Positions 26,449-35,282 of a DNA stretch of 64,000 bases are shown piece after piece. Both the position numbers and the translations under genes were made by a program. Positions within the stretch are counted from its first letter, which is position 1. Every line of letters begins with the position of its first letter. Where the stretch lies: positions 1 through 64,000 of the forward strand of contig JAENYK010000009.1 of the NCBI GenBank assembly GCA_016841825.1, given 5' to 3'. Source of the stretch: Halothermothrix sp. (GTDB lineage Bacteria > Bacillota > Halanaerobiia > DY22613). The notes beneath the pieces were generated by a model. The model made no database searches and had not been told where the DNA came from. It saw only the letters and a program-made list of their open reading frames with translations.

Positions 26449-26607
26449 TATTTACCACTTCCAGATTATATTTTGAGGAATCCTGGAGTAAAAATTTTTC
26501 CCCAATTATCATATTTATTATATCCTGATATCTTTCTTTGACTCATAATCTTCAAGTCAACTGTTTTAGATAAATAGTATGCTTTCATCAAGATATAGTA
26601 TTTATAA

Positions 26608-27012
26608 CTATTTCTCAGAATCAAGCAGTGCATTTTCTATTGCTTTCAATATCACCTTACTGCTATAAGTAGCACCAGCAATCGAATCGATTTGTAACGT
26701 CTGAGATTCTACAACTTTCCCTATAATCGCTTCTGCTGGTTTACCCTGACCATTCTGATGCTTTATCAAATTTATTGCTATAATTTGATGCTCTTCAACA
26801 GTCACTTGAACTTCGACAGTTATTGGAAATACTCGATAATTACCAGTATATGCTCCATCTTCTATCTGCTCTAGATCAATATCTGACACTTTCATATCTA
26901 CCAACTGGTTAAGATTTGCCTCAACGTGGGACATAAAATAGGATATTCCAAAATAACCACCGATGACCAGGACAGCAATGACGCCTATAATAATCTTTAA
27001 CTTTTTACTCAT
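26608..27012 (-). CDS. Membrane-anchored FMN-binding domain protein
   Basis: A 134-residue protein. The start is the ATG behind GGGAAGTGCTATC. An N-terminal anchor (KLKIIIGVIAVLVIGGYFGISYF) precedes an extracytoplasmic FMN-binding domain: DGAYTGNYRVFPITVEVQVTV and the covalent flavin-attachment type motif DSIAGATYSSK, where the second Thr is the usual FMN-phosphothreonine site (S/T-G-A-T). Related domains occur in RnfG/NqrC and in extracellular electron-transfer flavoproteins; attachment would need an ApbE flavin transferase, not seen here. Confidence 0.88.
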   Translation of the reverse strand: MSKKLKIIIGVIAVLVIGGYFGISYFMSHVEANLNQLVDMKVSDIDLEQIEDGAYTGNYRVFPITVEVQVTVEEHQIIAINLIKHQNGQGKPAEAIIGKVVESQTLQIDSIAGATYSSKVILKAIENALLDSEK

Positions 27013-27367
27013 GATAGCACTTCCCTTCAATTTAATCATTAGGCAAATGATTATTCCAAGCCTATTACAACTATACCACCTTTCTGGATATAGTTCTCAG
27101 CTATTCGTATATCGATTTCCATTCGCTATGTTTACGATATCAATAAATATTCTACATTTTTAGTCATCACCCTTTTTTTATGAGAAAAATTTACAAGAAA
27201 ATTACCCAGATTATCAGCAGTCTTTTGATTTAAGACATTAACATTTTTTTCAACAAATAATTTACATAATAATTCCTTCCAATAGCATAATCATCTTAGT
27301 ATCTTGATAAACATTCCAAAATATGTTATGCTATGTCCAAATCGAACTTTTGAAGGGAGGAATCTTA
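27013..27367. other. Intergenic region between divergent genes
   Basis: AT-rich region between the FMN-binding gene (minus) and the small membrane-protein gene (plus). It must hold both promoters, but I cannot pick clear hexamers. GAAGGGAGG at its right end is the ribosome-binding site of the next gene. Confidence 0.4.
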
Positions 27368-27634
27368 ATGTTACCATCCTTTTTAATCTACATGCTCTTT
27401 GGAGTGCTAGGATACCTGGTATCAATAAAATTAAATATACATCAAAAAAAAGGGACGCTAATCCTGACCATATTAGCCTGCTTACTTTCGGGTTTTGTTG
27501 GGGTAAACAGTGGTTTTACATTTTTTGACTATTCTATTTACATAAATAATATCCTTCTTGCCACTTCTTTTGGTATTCTGGTGCACTTAGTTATAAGAAG
27601 ATTGATGAAAGACAATACAAAATATCTTAATTAA
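27368..27634 (+). CDS. Small three-helix membrane protein
   Basis: An 88-residue protein starting at the ATG behind GAAGGGAGGAATCTTA. Three hydrophobic segments (about residues 3-18, 27-50, 58-76) with a basic tail (RRLMKDNTKYLN) and a FGVLGYLVSIKLN loop. It recalls GlsB/YeaQ/YmgE-type or holin-sized proteins, but no signature is decisive. It is the only plus-strand gene next to the tiny-peptide locus and converges on it, sharing a terminator. Function unknown. Confidence 0.6.
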   Translation: MLPSFLIYMLFGVLGYLVSIKLNIHQKKGTLILTILACLLSGFVGVNSGFTFFDYSIYINNILLATSFGILVHLVIRRLMKDNTKYLN

Positions 27635-27701
27635 AAAAATATTGGTATTAACAGAACTGTCCATCAAGAGAAGCAATGTAACTAACAATACATTAAAATC
27701 A

Positions 27702-27735
27702 AAAGAGTTGCCTTTTATTCTAATGGCAACTCTTT
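27702..27735. terminator. Bidirectional terminator between the membrane-protein gene and the peptide locus
   Basis: A perfect 11-bp stem AAAGAGTTGCC / GGCAACTCTTT, with loop TTTTATTCTAAT. It ends both the plus-strand gene at 27634 and the minus-strand peptide gene at 27756. Confidence 0.85.
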
Positions 27736-27755
27736 CTCTGCCTACAAATTATCTA

Positions 27756-27857
27756 TTACCAGCTACCACTGGCTCCTCCACCACCAAAAGAGCCACCACC
27801 GAATTCAACATCTTCTACTTCATTAATTGGCACAGACAATTTTAAAAGATTTAGCAT
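27756..27857 (-). CDS. 33-residue Gly-tail peptide B
   Basis: A 33-codon gene with AGGTGAAGAA directly before ATG. The sequence starts MLNLLKLSVPINEVEDVE and ends FGGGSFGGGGASGSW. The N-terminal half is short, hydrophobic then acidic; the C-terminal 15 residues are Gly/Ser with two Phe and a terminal Trp. It is a clear paralogue of the peptide at 28081-28182 (same length, same MLNL-K start, same tail), with codon differences throughout, so the protein is conserved rather than the DNA. The tail matches the C-terminal end of many TPM-domain (YgcG-like) and DUF2207 membrane proteins as I remember them. The peptide could be a modified-peptide precursor, signal or small structural peptide. Function unknown. 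Confidence 0.75.
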   Translation of the reverse strand: MLNLLKLSVPINEVEDVEFGGGSFGGGGASGSW

Positions 27858-27894
27858 TTCTTCACCTCACTAATTGATTCTATTTCATATCAGA

Positions 27895-27918
27895 TGAAAA
27901 AATACCCAAATGGGTATT
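27895..27918 (-). terminator. Terminator/attenuator between the cysteine peptide and peptide B genes
   Basis: Stem AATACCCA / TGGGTATT with 2-nt loop (27901-27918). On the minus strand it is followed by TTTTTT (into 27895). It lies 26 nt after the stop of the Cys-rich peptide and 37 nt before the peptide B start, so expression of B needs its own promoter or read-through. Confidence 0.75.
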
Positions 27919-27944
27919 CAAAGATACTTTTTCGAATTAGGCTA

Positions 27945-28040
27945 TCATACGTTAGGATTATTAGGACAATACTGACAGGGAAGCGGATAAATCCCATTAT
28001 TAATACATAGTTCTTTAGTATAGAAACAAATTGTATCCAT
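27945..28040 (-). CDS. 31-residue four-cysteine peptide
   Basis: A 31-codon gene with a strong ribosome-binding site (GAGGAGGGAATCTG-ATG). It begins MDTICFYTKELC and ends PLPCQYCPNNPNV. Cys at positions 5, 12, 22 and 25 form a C-x6-C-x9-C-x2-C pattern that could bind zinc or form disulfides/thioethers. A longer in-frame version without its own ribosome-binding site would overlap peptide A and is unlikely. It lies 40 nt downstream of peptide A and upstream of a terminator, so it is probably co-transcribed with A. No family recognised. Confidence 0.65.
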   Translation of the reverse strand: MDTICFYTKELCINNGIYPLPCQYCPNNPNV

Positions 28041-28080
28041 CAGATTCCCTCCTCTCAATTTAATTTGTCGATAATCCTCA

Positions 28081-28182
28081 CTACCAACTACCACCAGCAC
28101 CGCCGCCGCCAAATGAACCTCCTCCAAATTCAATCTCTTCAGCTTCTTCAATTGCAACAAGCACTTTGAATAAATTTAACAT
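28081..28182 (-). CDS. 33-residue Gly-tail peptide A
   Basis: A 33-codon gene behind AAGGGGGTGAAAAG. It starts MLNLFKVLVAIEEAEEIE and ends FGGGSFGGGGAGGSW. Compared with peptide B: same length, same MLNL-K start, same acidic middle, nearly identical tail. It is first in the small minus-strand cluster, followed by the cysteine peptide. An ATAGAATC element occurs upstream of both A (about 45 nt before ATG) and B (about 20 nt before ATG) and may be a shared promoter element. No modification enzyme or transporter lies next to it: the neighbours are the MFS remnant and Wadjet genes. See the findings. Confidence 0.75.
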   Translation of the reverse strand: MLNLFKVLVAIEEAEEIEFGGGSFGGGGAGGSW

Positions 28183-28353
28183 CTTTTCACCCCCTTTCTT
28201 CTGTAACATTTTCCTTAACCGATTCTATACTATCATTTTTATACATATTTTTCAGTTATTATAATTACATTTTTACCGATTACATAGACAATAATTAACT
28301 AGTTTTTGAAGTTAGGAGCATCGAACAAGTTCTGTAAAATATCAAAAGTATAA

Positions 28354-28590
28354 CTAAATAGCCTCATAATCAGGTAGGATCTTATCTGCTTTACGAATAG
28401 CATTGGCCATATATCCCAGTATACTAGTTATTACAGCGAACGCACCAATAAGTAAAAATAGCAAAGCCATTCCCGAGCCAGGTTCTGTACCGACGATCCA
28501 GCCAAAGATTTTTGTCAAACTTCCCCCATTGACCATAGCGGGTTCAAAAACAAAATCGCTAATGGACCACAGAGAAATAGTTTTTTTTAA
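28354..28590 (-). pseudogene. 3' remnant of an MFS (macrolide-efflux-like) transporter
   Basis: The minus-strand frame reads SLWSISDFVFEPAMVNGGSL, then IFGWIVGTEPGSGMALLFLL, then a last helix and KADKILPDYEAI. This matches the C-terminal end of MefA-like MFS efflux proteins ('FEPAM...GG-L...IFG...G-GPG-GMAL-F...A-I...D-LPD'). About 65-75 codons remain. The upstream end runs into the 3' end of the SMC gene of the Wadjet operon (stop at 28604), so the rest of the transporter was replaced. No start signal. Confidence 0.65.
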
Positions 28591-28603
28591 GGTTTTGAAA
28601 TAC

Positions 28604-31600
28604 CTATACCTCCATACGATAAAAACCAGACTCTAACCTCTCAGCCTGCATTATCTCTTTTCCGTAAGCACTTCTGAGTTGTAGACTGTACACTACCGGG
28701 AAGCTATATAGAATATTCTCGTCCTGATGAGCTGTAAAACAGATAAATTGAATCTGGTTAGCCTTAGCTACGTTAAATACTACTTCCAGGATGTGTGACG
28801 ATGAAGCGATTCCGAAGGGGTTGTCGGCCATGATTACTTTCCAGACATTCTGCCTACCCTCAGTCTGTTGGCGAATGTGATTGATGATGGTCATGAACAT
28901 TGTTATATAGATACTATATCCCTCTCCGCCAGACCAATTAGATACTTCATCCCAGGGGGAACGGTCATTTCGAGATTGACGTACCAGAGATTCTTTTCGG
29001 GGTTTGAAAACTGATACTAGACAATCCTCAATGGGAGCTATTACCTGAATTAAGTTCCTCGTCCTCAGCATCTCTGCCATCTTGCTATCAATCTCATCAT
29101 CCAGTTTACCTTCTTGCTTCCATTTGTTGAGATCCGTTAGCACCTGATCTAAATATCCATAAATTTTTTGTCGATTCTCTTCTTCTGATTGGGTCGGCCA
29201 GTTCATCTTAATGATCTGAACCTCCTGATCAAATAGTATAACCCGGGAGTTTTTCGGTATCTCAACAATATTGTCATAGACAGTCTTAGCTCTCCGCAGA
29301 CAAAGATCTGTCAGATGACTCATGTTCTTCTCTGTCTCCTGTAAGTTAAACTCATATTGCTGCTGATATTGGTCTAAAGCTTCAAAGATGCGGATAAACT
29401 GGGTTTCAATATAATCATAGTCGTATAACTTATTATTCTCCATGATTACTTTGACATTGCGGATAAAGTCCGCTACTTTGGCGTTCTGAGTTTTCTCTAA
29501 CTTCTGCAGGTAGATATTAAATTGTAGATCCGCTTGCTTTTTGTGTGAAGTTACTTTATCTTGCTTTACTCGTAACATTTGCTCTGATTGCAGTACAGCA
29601 TCTTTGGGCTTAACTCCTAACTTGTCCCATTCATACGAGGTTAGAGGAAATACCTTTTGTGAGATAGTTTGAACCTCTAGATTATAAGCTAATAATTCTA
29701 GAGCATCTTCATTTTCTTTCACCCAGGATCTGACTTTGCTCTGATCAAGCTCAATCGTCTGTTTATTACAATGTAAATCTCCAAGCTTATTTTTGATAAC
29801 CTTATACTGCTGTTGGTGGGTATAAGGATCAAACTCATTGAATGGTAACAGATCTGTTTGTTTAGTTACTGAATTTACTACATTATCCCATACTTCTTTC
29901 TTAGCCTGAACATTGGCTTTTGCTTGATGCCACTCCTTTTCCTTACCGATTACATCTTTCCGTTTCTTGTTAACTTCAAACTCTATTTTCGTTAACTCTT
30001 CTTTAAATACTTCTCGGCGATGCTCCTGCAGCCAATTCCACTCGATCTCACTATGCTCAATCTGTTCTTTAGCAATATCTAATTCACTCTGACACTTTTT
30101 TATAAGATTTTCAATGTTCTCCCGTTGGTTTTGCTTGGACTTCAGTTGTTCTAAAATTGAGTCAATCTCTCCCTCAAGTTCGTCATAATTCAAACTTTCC
30201 GACTCAATCTCTTCAATCACATCAACCAGTTCAAGCCTGTAGTGGGTGAATTCATGCTTATGCTGAGTCAAATTACTATTCAATCCATTCAGTTCTAATC
30301 TAGCCTTCCCTCTTTTTTCACCAAATTCCTCTTTCTCTTCGTCCCAATTGTTAATCTGACGTTTTATTTGATCACGCTCGTTGCTCAAACGATCTCTTTC
30401 ATTATGCTTATCATCAATTTGAACGAATAAGGGCAGATATCTACCTAACATTTCAATGAGCTTCTGCCTCTGATGCGAAGTCTCCTGTAACTCAACGATC
30501 TTCATTCTATGTTGTTCAATAGTTTCCTTAAGTTGTGCTGACCGATCTTTCTTTAGTTGAATCTCTTTTTCAATCTCTTGAATACGTTGAATTTTCTCAT
30601 CTTCCCATTTTTTCCATTCACTAGTTTGTTCAGCAGTGTACTCACGATAAAAGCTCAGAATCTGCTCACGTAAGTATTCAATATCAGTTTCACGAGCAAT
30701 GATTGCCGCTAGTTGTCCTTCAATAGAAGCAATTTTATCGTTAATCTGGCTTTTAAAATTCTGAAAAGCTTCTGTAGAGGTGTAAATACTCAAAGAATCA
30801 GGTTGATACATATAAACATCATTCTCAAAAAGTGAGATAAAACTCTCAATCTCTGTACTGCCATTGAGATTGCGTTCATTTTTAACCAGAAACAATAATG
30901 GGATATCTGGTGTTAGATTTCGCAACTGTTTGATGATATTTTTAACTGCATTGGTCTGAGAAGATTCGATAATTATGGAATAAGGCAATAAAGGCTGATT
31001 CTTCAATATTGCCTGGCATTCATCAGGAGATAAACTCTGTTCAGCAAGCCATTCGCTACCAGTAATGGCAAATAGATTAGCTTTCTCCAGTCTGGTCTTA
31101 ATATCTACTAAATCTTGATGAGGAATGTAATACTGGTAATCTTTTAACAGAAGCCATTTTTGCTCCAGATCAGCCTTCTCTACCTCTAAATGTAATCTTG
31201 AAGATCTCACACTGTCCTTCTGCTCTTTAATCCAAAACAGCATTTTATCTTCAGCTTCAAACAGATCCTTAACATAGCACTCGTGTCCAGCTAACAACTC
31301 TTTAAGGGTTTCATAAGCAGTATGAAAAGCCTCAAAACTCTGCTGTAAATATTGGAGTTCTTTTTCGGTGCCTGCTTTTTCCCCATTTAAAGTTGAAATT
31401 TCCTCACTGATGTGATCTTTCTCGTTTTCCCAGCTATTTATTTTAGCAGTACAATCTTTAATTTTCTCTATTACTTCCTGTAACTCTTGCTGATAAACCT
31501 CCAAAAATTCTTCAGGTTCTTGTAAAGCTTCTTCTGTAACCTCGTTTGCCAGCAGCATTTTTTGCTCGTTTTTATACTGCTCAAACCATGAATTCAAAGC

Positions 31601-32986
31601 CGCAATCTGCTCGCCACACTCAGATTCAAGTTCTCTAGCTTCTTCAATCTTGCCTTTGAGGGATGCTATCTGCTTATCAAATCCCTCGATCTCTACGTCC
31701 TTTCTCTCAATCAGCGTCAGTAGATTATTCTGTTTAATCTCCCAGGCCCAACGTAATTGAGTTCTGATCTGATTTAATTTTTTTAAAAGTTCTGGTTCAG
31801 ATTTATCCATATTCTCCAGCAGACTCTCATAATTCATTTTTTCCAATTCAGCTTGTACGTATTTGTTATAAGAGTTAAGCGCTTCTAATTCTCGCTGCTC
31901 CTGTTCATATTTCCCCAAAACTAACTTTTGAGCGTCATAATCCTGATTAACTTTAACTTCCTGCTCACAGGCTTCACGATGGTCTAATTCTTTTATGAAA
32001 GCCTCATAACTTAATTCTTGCCACACCAACTCTTTCTCTTCACCTTTTAATTGCTCAAGATCTTCCTCTAACTGTTGAAGCTGCTCTGTAGCTTGGCCTT
32101 TATGAACCTGAAAAGTCTCTCCTAATCTAGCAAGATGTAATATAGAATTCTCAACTTCTTTTTGAACCTGATCCAACTTCTGAACAACATCTACCACCTG
32201 CTGCGCATTTTCGCGAATCACCTCAAAATCTTGCAAATTCTTCTTGATAATTGGAATATCTAATAATAGTTTACGATAGTTCGAAAAGGCATTAATCAAT
32301 TCTTTCTTCTTGAGTTCATCATGAAACATCATCTCTTCAATACCAGGAATGAGGATGTTCTCAATTAATTGACTAGTTGTTTTGCCCCGCTCAAAGAATT
32401 TAGCAACACCACCTTCAGAGGCATTGGTTTCACGAATATTGCGCCATTCTTCGGGAAGGATTCGAAAGCTCCTCAACACCTGATGGTAGGTATTAATCTG
32501 ATCAAAAAGCTGAATATGCACGTCTTTACTATTATTGATCCAATCTCGTAGCTCCTGATAAGCGATCACATTATCAGCAAAGAGAGTACTGTCCACTAAA
32601 GGTAATGAACTGATATTATACTTAGAAACATCATCATATTCAAATAAATAGTTAAAATACTTGAACTCTTTACGACTATCTTCTGTAAAACAAAAGCCTG
32701 TACATAGATAATTATCACCATCACCTTCATTATCCAATAACCATTCCACTATCACATGTCCAGTGTATCTATGGTGACGAAGCAGTTGTTTGATACTTCT
32801 TTTACCCATCTTCTCATTAGGTAAAATCACCTGCAAAGCTAATTGAATCAGTAGCGACTTACCACCACCGTTAGCAAGCAGCATGATGGCATCTAAACCT
32901 TGTGTTTCAAATACTAGATCTGGCAATAATTTTCTATCCTCATCATAAAAAATGTTAACAACCCTAATTCTATTAATCCGCGGCAA
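28604..32986 (-). CDS. jetC: Wadjet SMC-like ATPase JetC (MukB/MksB-like)
   Basis: A 1460-residue SMC-type ATPase, the motor of the Wadjet/JetABCD system that extrudes and recognises small circular DNA. N-terminal Walker A is ANGGGKSLLIQLALQ (about residue 36). Two long coiled-coil arms with a central hinge region make up most of the protein (Gln/Glu/Lys-rich heptads from ~270 to 1300). The C-terminal ABC signature is NWSGGEGYSIY (~1345), with Walker B-like WKVIMADNPFGIASSSH, where Asn follows the Asp. The start overlaps jetB by 14 nt. It is the last gene of the operon, and its stop abuts an MFS remnant. Confidence 0.93.
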   Translation of the reverse strand: MPRINRIRVVNIFYDEDRKLLPDLVFETQGLDAIMLLANGGGKSLLIQLALQVILPNEKMGKRSIKQLLRHHRYTGHVIVEWLLDNEGDGDNYLCTGFCFTEDSRKEFKYFNYLFEYDDVSKYNISSLPLVDSTLFADNVIAYQELRDWINNSKDVHIQLFDQINTYHQVLRSFRILPEEWRNIRETNASEGGVAKFFERGKTTSQLIENILIPGIEEMMFHDELKKKELINAFSNYRKLLLDIPIIKKNLQDFEVIRENAQQVVDVVQKLDQVQKEVENSILHLARLGETFQVHKGQATEQLQQLEEDLEQLKGEEKELVWQELSYEAFIKELDHREACEQEVKVNQDYDAQKLVLGKYEQEQRELEALNSYNKYVQAELEKMNYESLLENMDKSEPELLKKLNQIRTQLRWAWEIKQNNLLTLIERKDVEIEGFDKQIASLKGKIEEARELESECGEQIAALNSWFEQYKNEQKMLLANEVTEEALQEPEEFLEVYQQELQEVIEKIKDCTAKINSWENEKDHISEEISTLNGEKAGTEKELQYLQQSFEAFHTAYETLKELLAGHECYVKDLFEAEDKMLFWIKEQKDSVRSSRLHLEVEKADLEQKWLLLKDYQYYIPHQDLVDIKTRLEKANLFAITGSEWLAEQSLSPDECQAILKNQPLLPYSIIIESSQTNAVKNIIKQLRNLTPDIPLLFLVKNERNLNGSTEIESFISLFENDVYMYQPDSLSIYTSTEAFQNFKSQINDKIASIEGQLAAIIARETDIEYLREQILSFYREYTAEQTSEWKKWEDEKIQRIQEIEKEIQLKKDRSAQLKETIEQHRMKIVELQETSHQRQKLIEMLGRYLPLFVQIDDKHNERDRLSNERDQIKRQINNWDEEKEEFGEKRGKARLELNGLNSNLTQHKHEFTHYRLELVDVIEEIESESLNYDELEGEIDSILEQLKSKQNQRENIENLIKKCQSELDIAKEQIEHSEIEWNWLQEHRREVFKEELTKIEFEVNKKRKDVIGKEKEWHQAKANVQAKKEVWDNVVNSVTKQTDLLPFNEFDPYTHQQQYKVIKNKLGDLHCNKQTIELDQSKVRSWVKENEDALELLAYNLEVQTISQKVFPLTSYEWDKLGVKPKDAVLQSEQMLRVKQDKVTSHKKQADLQFNIYLQKLEKTQNAKVADFIRNVKVIMENNKLYDYDYIETQFIRIFEALDQYQQQYEFNLQETEKNMSHLTDLCLRRAKTVYDNIVEIPKNSRVILFDQEVQIIKMNWPTQSEEENRQKIYGYLDQVLTDLNKWKQEGKLDDEIDSKMAEMLRTRNLIQVIAPIEDCLVSVFKPRKESLVRQSRNDRSPWDEVSNWSGGEGYSIYITMFMTIINHIRQQTEGRQNVWKVIMADNPFGIASSSHILEVVFNVAKANQIQFICFTAHQDENILYSFPVVYSLQLRSAYGKEIMQAERLESGFYRMEV

Positions 32987-33731
32987 GTATTATCACTCCT
33001 TTGTTCTCTTCAAAATCCAAAGGTTTTGACAGGATATTTAACAACATCTCTTTTCGCTCACTATTAAAATAATACTTGAGAACCAGGTGTTCGATCTTCG
33101 GCAACAAACGAATCTCCTGCTCTTCAAAGATTTGAACCAACCCTTCTTTTTCCAAAAAACTCATTACACGTAAAATGAAACCAATCCTATTCTTTCCCCG
33201 TTTTAGCTGAACAAGTTGATCATCGAAAGCTGCTTGTTCCTGCCAGGATTCAGCAACACTGCTGAGATTGATCTGATAAAGTTCTTCAAAGCTCTCAACC
33301 GCTTCCTCTGAACTTAGAGTCACTGCTTCTACATAATCTGTTACGGTCTCTTCGAGGTCTCTGACCAGAACAAACTGTCGGGAAGCAAAGTTTTGATCTT
33401 CGCTATTATAGAATTTGGCGAGTAAACAGAGAATCAAAAAATATGCCAGATATAGCTCACTGTTATTTTTTAATTTCATCTCGTTGCGTAATTCTTCATT
33501 GGTATAGCCCAAATAACGGTTATTGATCCCGGGTGTAAGATAAATGTTATTTCCAAAGGCAAAGATCTTGACATCAGCTTCTTCTTCAATAATTTCTTCA
33601 ATGATCTGCCTAACTTCATTGCGGTTATAGGCAAAGTGTAGGTCACGATCATTTTCATCAATCACTCCTCGCTGGAGAAGTTGCATATATAGTTTAAAGG
33701 CCCAACGTACATCTTCTTTATGCCATTCCAT
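32973..33731 (-). CDS. jetB: Wadjet JetB (MukE/MksE-like)
   Basis: A 252-residue, winged-helix-rich acidic protein corresponding to the MukE-like kite subunit. Features: WHKEDVRWAFKLYMQLLQRGVID at the N terminus, EVRQIIEEIIEEEADVKIFAFGNNIYLTPG, and a C-terminal FILRVMSFLEKEGLVQIFEEQEIRLLPKIEHLVLKYY. This resembles the DUF6063-type JetB (family name from memory). It overlaps jetA and jetC by 14 nt each, so the three are translationally coupled. It should link the JetA kleisin to the JetC heads. Confidence 0.88.
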   Translation of the reverse strand: MEWHKEDVRWAFKLYMQLLQRGVIDENDRDLHFAYNRNEVRQIIEEIIEEEADVKIFAFGNNIYLTPGINNRYLGYTNEELRNEMKLKNNSELYLAYFLILCLLAKFYNSEDQNFASRQFVLVRDLEETVTDYVEAVTLSSEEAVESFEELYQINLSSVAESWQEQAAFDDQLVQLKRGKNRIGFILRVMSFLEKEGLVQIFEEQEIRLLPKIEHLVLKYYFNSERKEMLLNILSKPLDFEENKGVIILAAD

Positions 33732-35265
33732 CAGGTATCCCCCTTTTAATAATAAAATCGGATATTACATAGCCATTAGGTAATCTGATAACTTTATCCG
33801 TAGCAATCAACTCAAATCCCTTCAGTGCGAAAATTTCTGGATTCTCTTCCACAATCTTTACAAGAATCCTGGGGAATTCCAGAAGAATTGGCCCCTGGAA
33901 AGATGCCCGGGTTAGTAATGGAATAACGCCCATCTGGTGTAATTGGATAATAAAGGGATAAAAGTCTAAACGGTTAATTAACTCATAGTACTGTTCGGGA
34001 TCATCCGATTTAAGTTGATTCAAAATCTGTCGTAATGTCAGTTCATCCTGAACAACCAGCGATTTTAAGATCATTGTCAGGTAGTACTCTAAATGTTTTT
34101 CCTTCTGTGCTTTTAACTCCCTTTCCCGTTCTTCTTCCTGGCGAATCATCTCCTCATCTAGACGCTGCATCTCTTCATAGTCTAATTCTGCAGTTCTTTT
34201 CAAAGGTTGTTCTAAAAAGACTTTCCCGGGATGGAAATGGGGGTTACGTTTGGGAGAGAATAAAGGATCGATAATGAGTTTTAGATTATTTAAATCCAGA
34301 TTTTTCTTGACAACCTGTTGTAAGATTTCTGTTTGGAAATTAATCTTAGTATTAAAGGTATTCAAGATCATGGATTCAATGGAGTTATACATTAACTGTT
34401 GCAAACGTAACTTATCTGTAAACAAAGATTCATGATCATGGATGATATCAATCAATTTGCGATAAACTTTTCGAATCTTTTCTACAGCCTGTTCTTCTCT
34501 GGCTGTTAGCTTACCTGTATGATATTCATCAAGAGTAAATTCGATCAATTCTTTCAATTCAGCAAAGACTCTCTTCTCCCTCTCTAACTGGTCATTAACT
34601 CGCTCTATCTGTTTTTCAAACTCACTCTCCCGGGTTACATTTAACACATCTCTGATAATCTGTTCTTCCAGATGTCGAATTCTGGCTTTTTCATTCTTCA
34701 CAGCAAGAGCCAGTTCATCCACAGAGCGGAGAGCACCATCAAATATCCCACGCTGAATCTGTTGACGAAGATATAGTTGAGATATAGATATCTGTAGTTC
34801 ATTGTAAAACTCTTTAGTCTTGAAAAGAAGTTCTAAACCTACTAAGGATAGCTTTAACCTAACAACTTTCTCTTTAATCTCATAATCTGCCAATTCAAGG
34901 AGATAGAATTGGTATTCTTCCGCTTCACCAGTTGTGTAGTTCATATATGAGAATGTGTGAAATTGCCCTCTGTTTAATAGGTTTTCCCGTACAAGGTAAT
35001 AAGATATCTCCAGGGCAGTGTCATAGGTAATAGTCTCCTTATATTGACGATGAATTAACTCTCGCAAAAAATTGGCGATATCTTCATAGGTACAACCTTT
35101 TTCACCTTTGAGCATGTATTCGAGGATGAAAAGGAGGACACTTAAACCTAGTTCCAGCATGGAGTATTTGTATTTTGTTCTTTGACGTAAGTCAATAAGG
35201 GGGGCAAAAACTGCGATATTTTTGATTCTATCTGCAAAACCATTAATAATCTGTTCGTCTATCAT
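33718..35265 (-). CDS. jetA: Wadjet JetA (MukF/MksF-like kleisin)
   Basis: A 515-residue kleisin-type subunit. The N-terminal winged helix includes KYKYSMLELGLSVLLFILEYML and YEDIANFLRELIHRQY. A central helical/coiled-coil part follows (LEEQIIRDVLNVTRESEFEKQIERVNDQLEREK) and a C-terminal region has many Glu/Gln (DEEMIRQEEERERELKAQ). It resembles DUF5716-type JetA proteins (family name from memory). It begins 17 nt after jetD and ends overlapping jetB. Its job is to bridge the SMC heads. Confidence 0.88.
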   Translation of the reverse strand: MIDEQIINGFADRIKNIAVFAPLIDLRQRTKYKYSMLELGLSVLLFILEYMLKGEKGCTYEDIANFLRELIHRQYKETITYDTALEISYYLVRENLLNRGQFHTFSYMNYTTGEAEEYQFYLLELADYEIKEKVVRLKLSLVGLELLFKTKEFYNELQISISQLYLRQQIQRGIFDGALRSVDELALAVKNEKARIRHLEEQIIRDVLNVTRESEFEKQIERVNDQLEREKRVFAELKELIEFTLDEYHTGKLTAREEQAVEKIRKVYRKLIDIIHDHESLFTDKLRLQQLMYNSIESMILNTFNTKINFQTEILQQVVKKNLDLNNLKLIIDPLFSPKRNPHFHPGKVFLEQPLKRTAELDYEEMQRLDEEMIRQEEERERELKAQKEKHLEYYLTMILKSLVVQDELTLRQILNQLKSDDPEQYYELINRLDFYPFIIQLHQMGVIPLLTRASFQGPILLEFPRILVKIVEENPEIFALKGFELIATDKVIRLPNGYVISDFIIKRGIPDGMA

Positions 35266-35282
35266 TAGTAATCACCGTCACT

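Noticed and set aside
27945-28160. 71-residue version of the cysteine peptide
   Set aside because: The extra N-terminal part lies in another frame of peptide A, has no ribosome-binding site, and is low in complexity. The ATG at 28040 with GAGGAGGG is far better.
28354-28536. 60-residue membrane protein as an intact gene
   Set aside because: The frame continues upstream without a start signal and matches the C-terminal end of MFS transporters, so it is a remnant.
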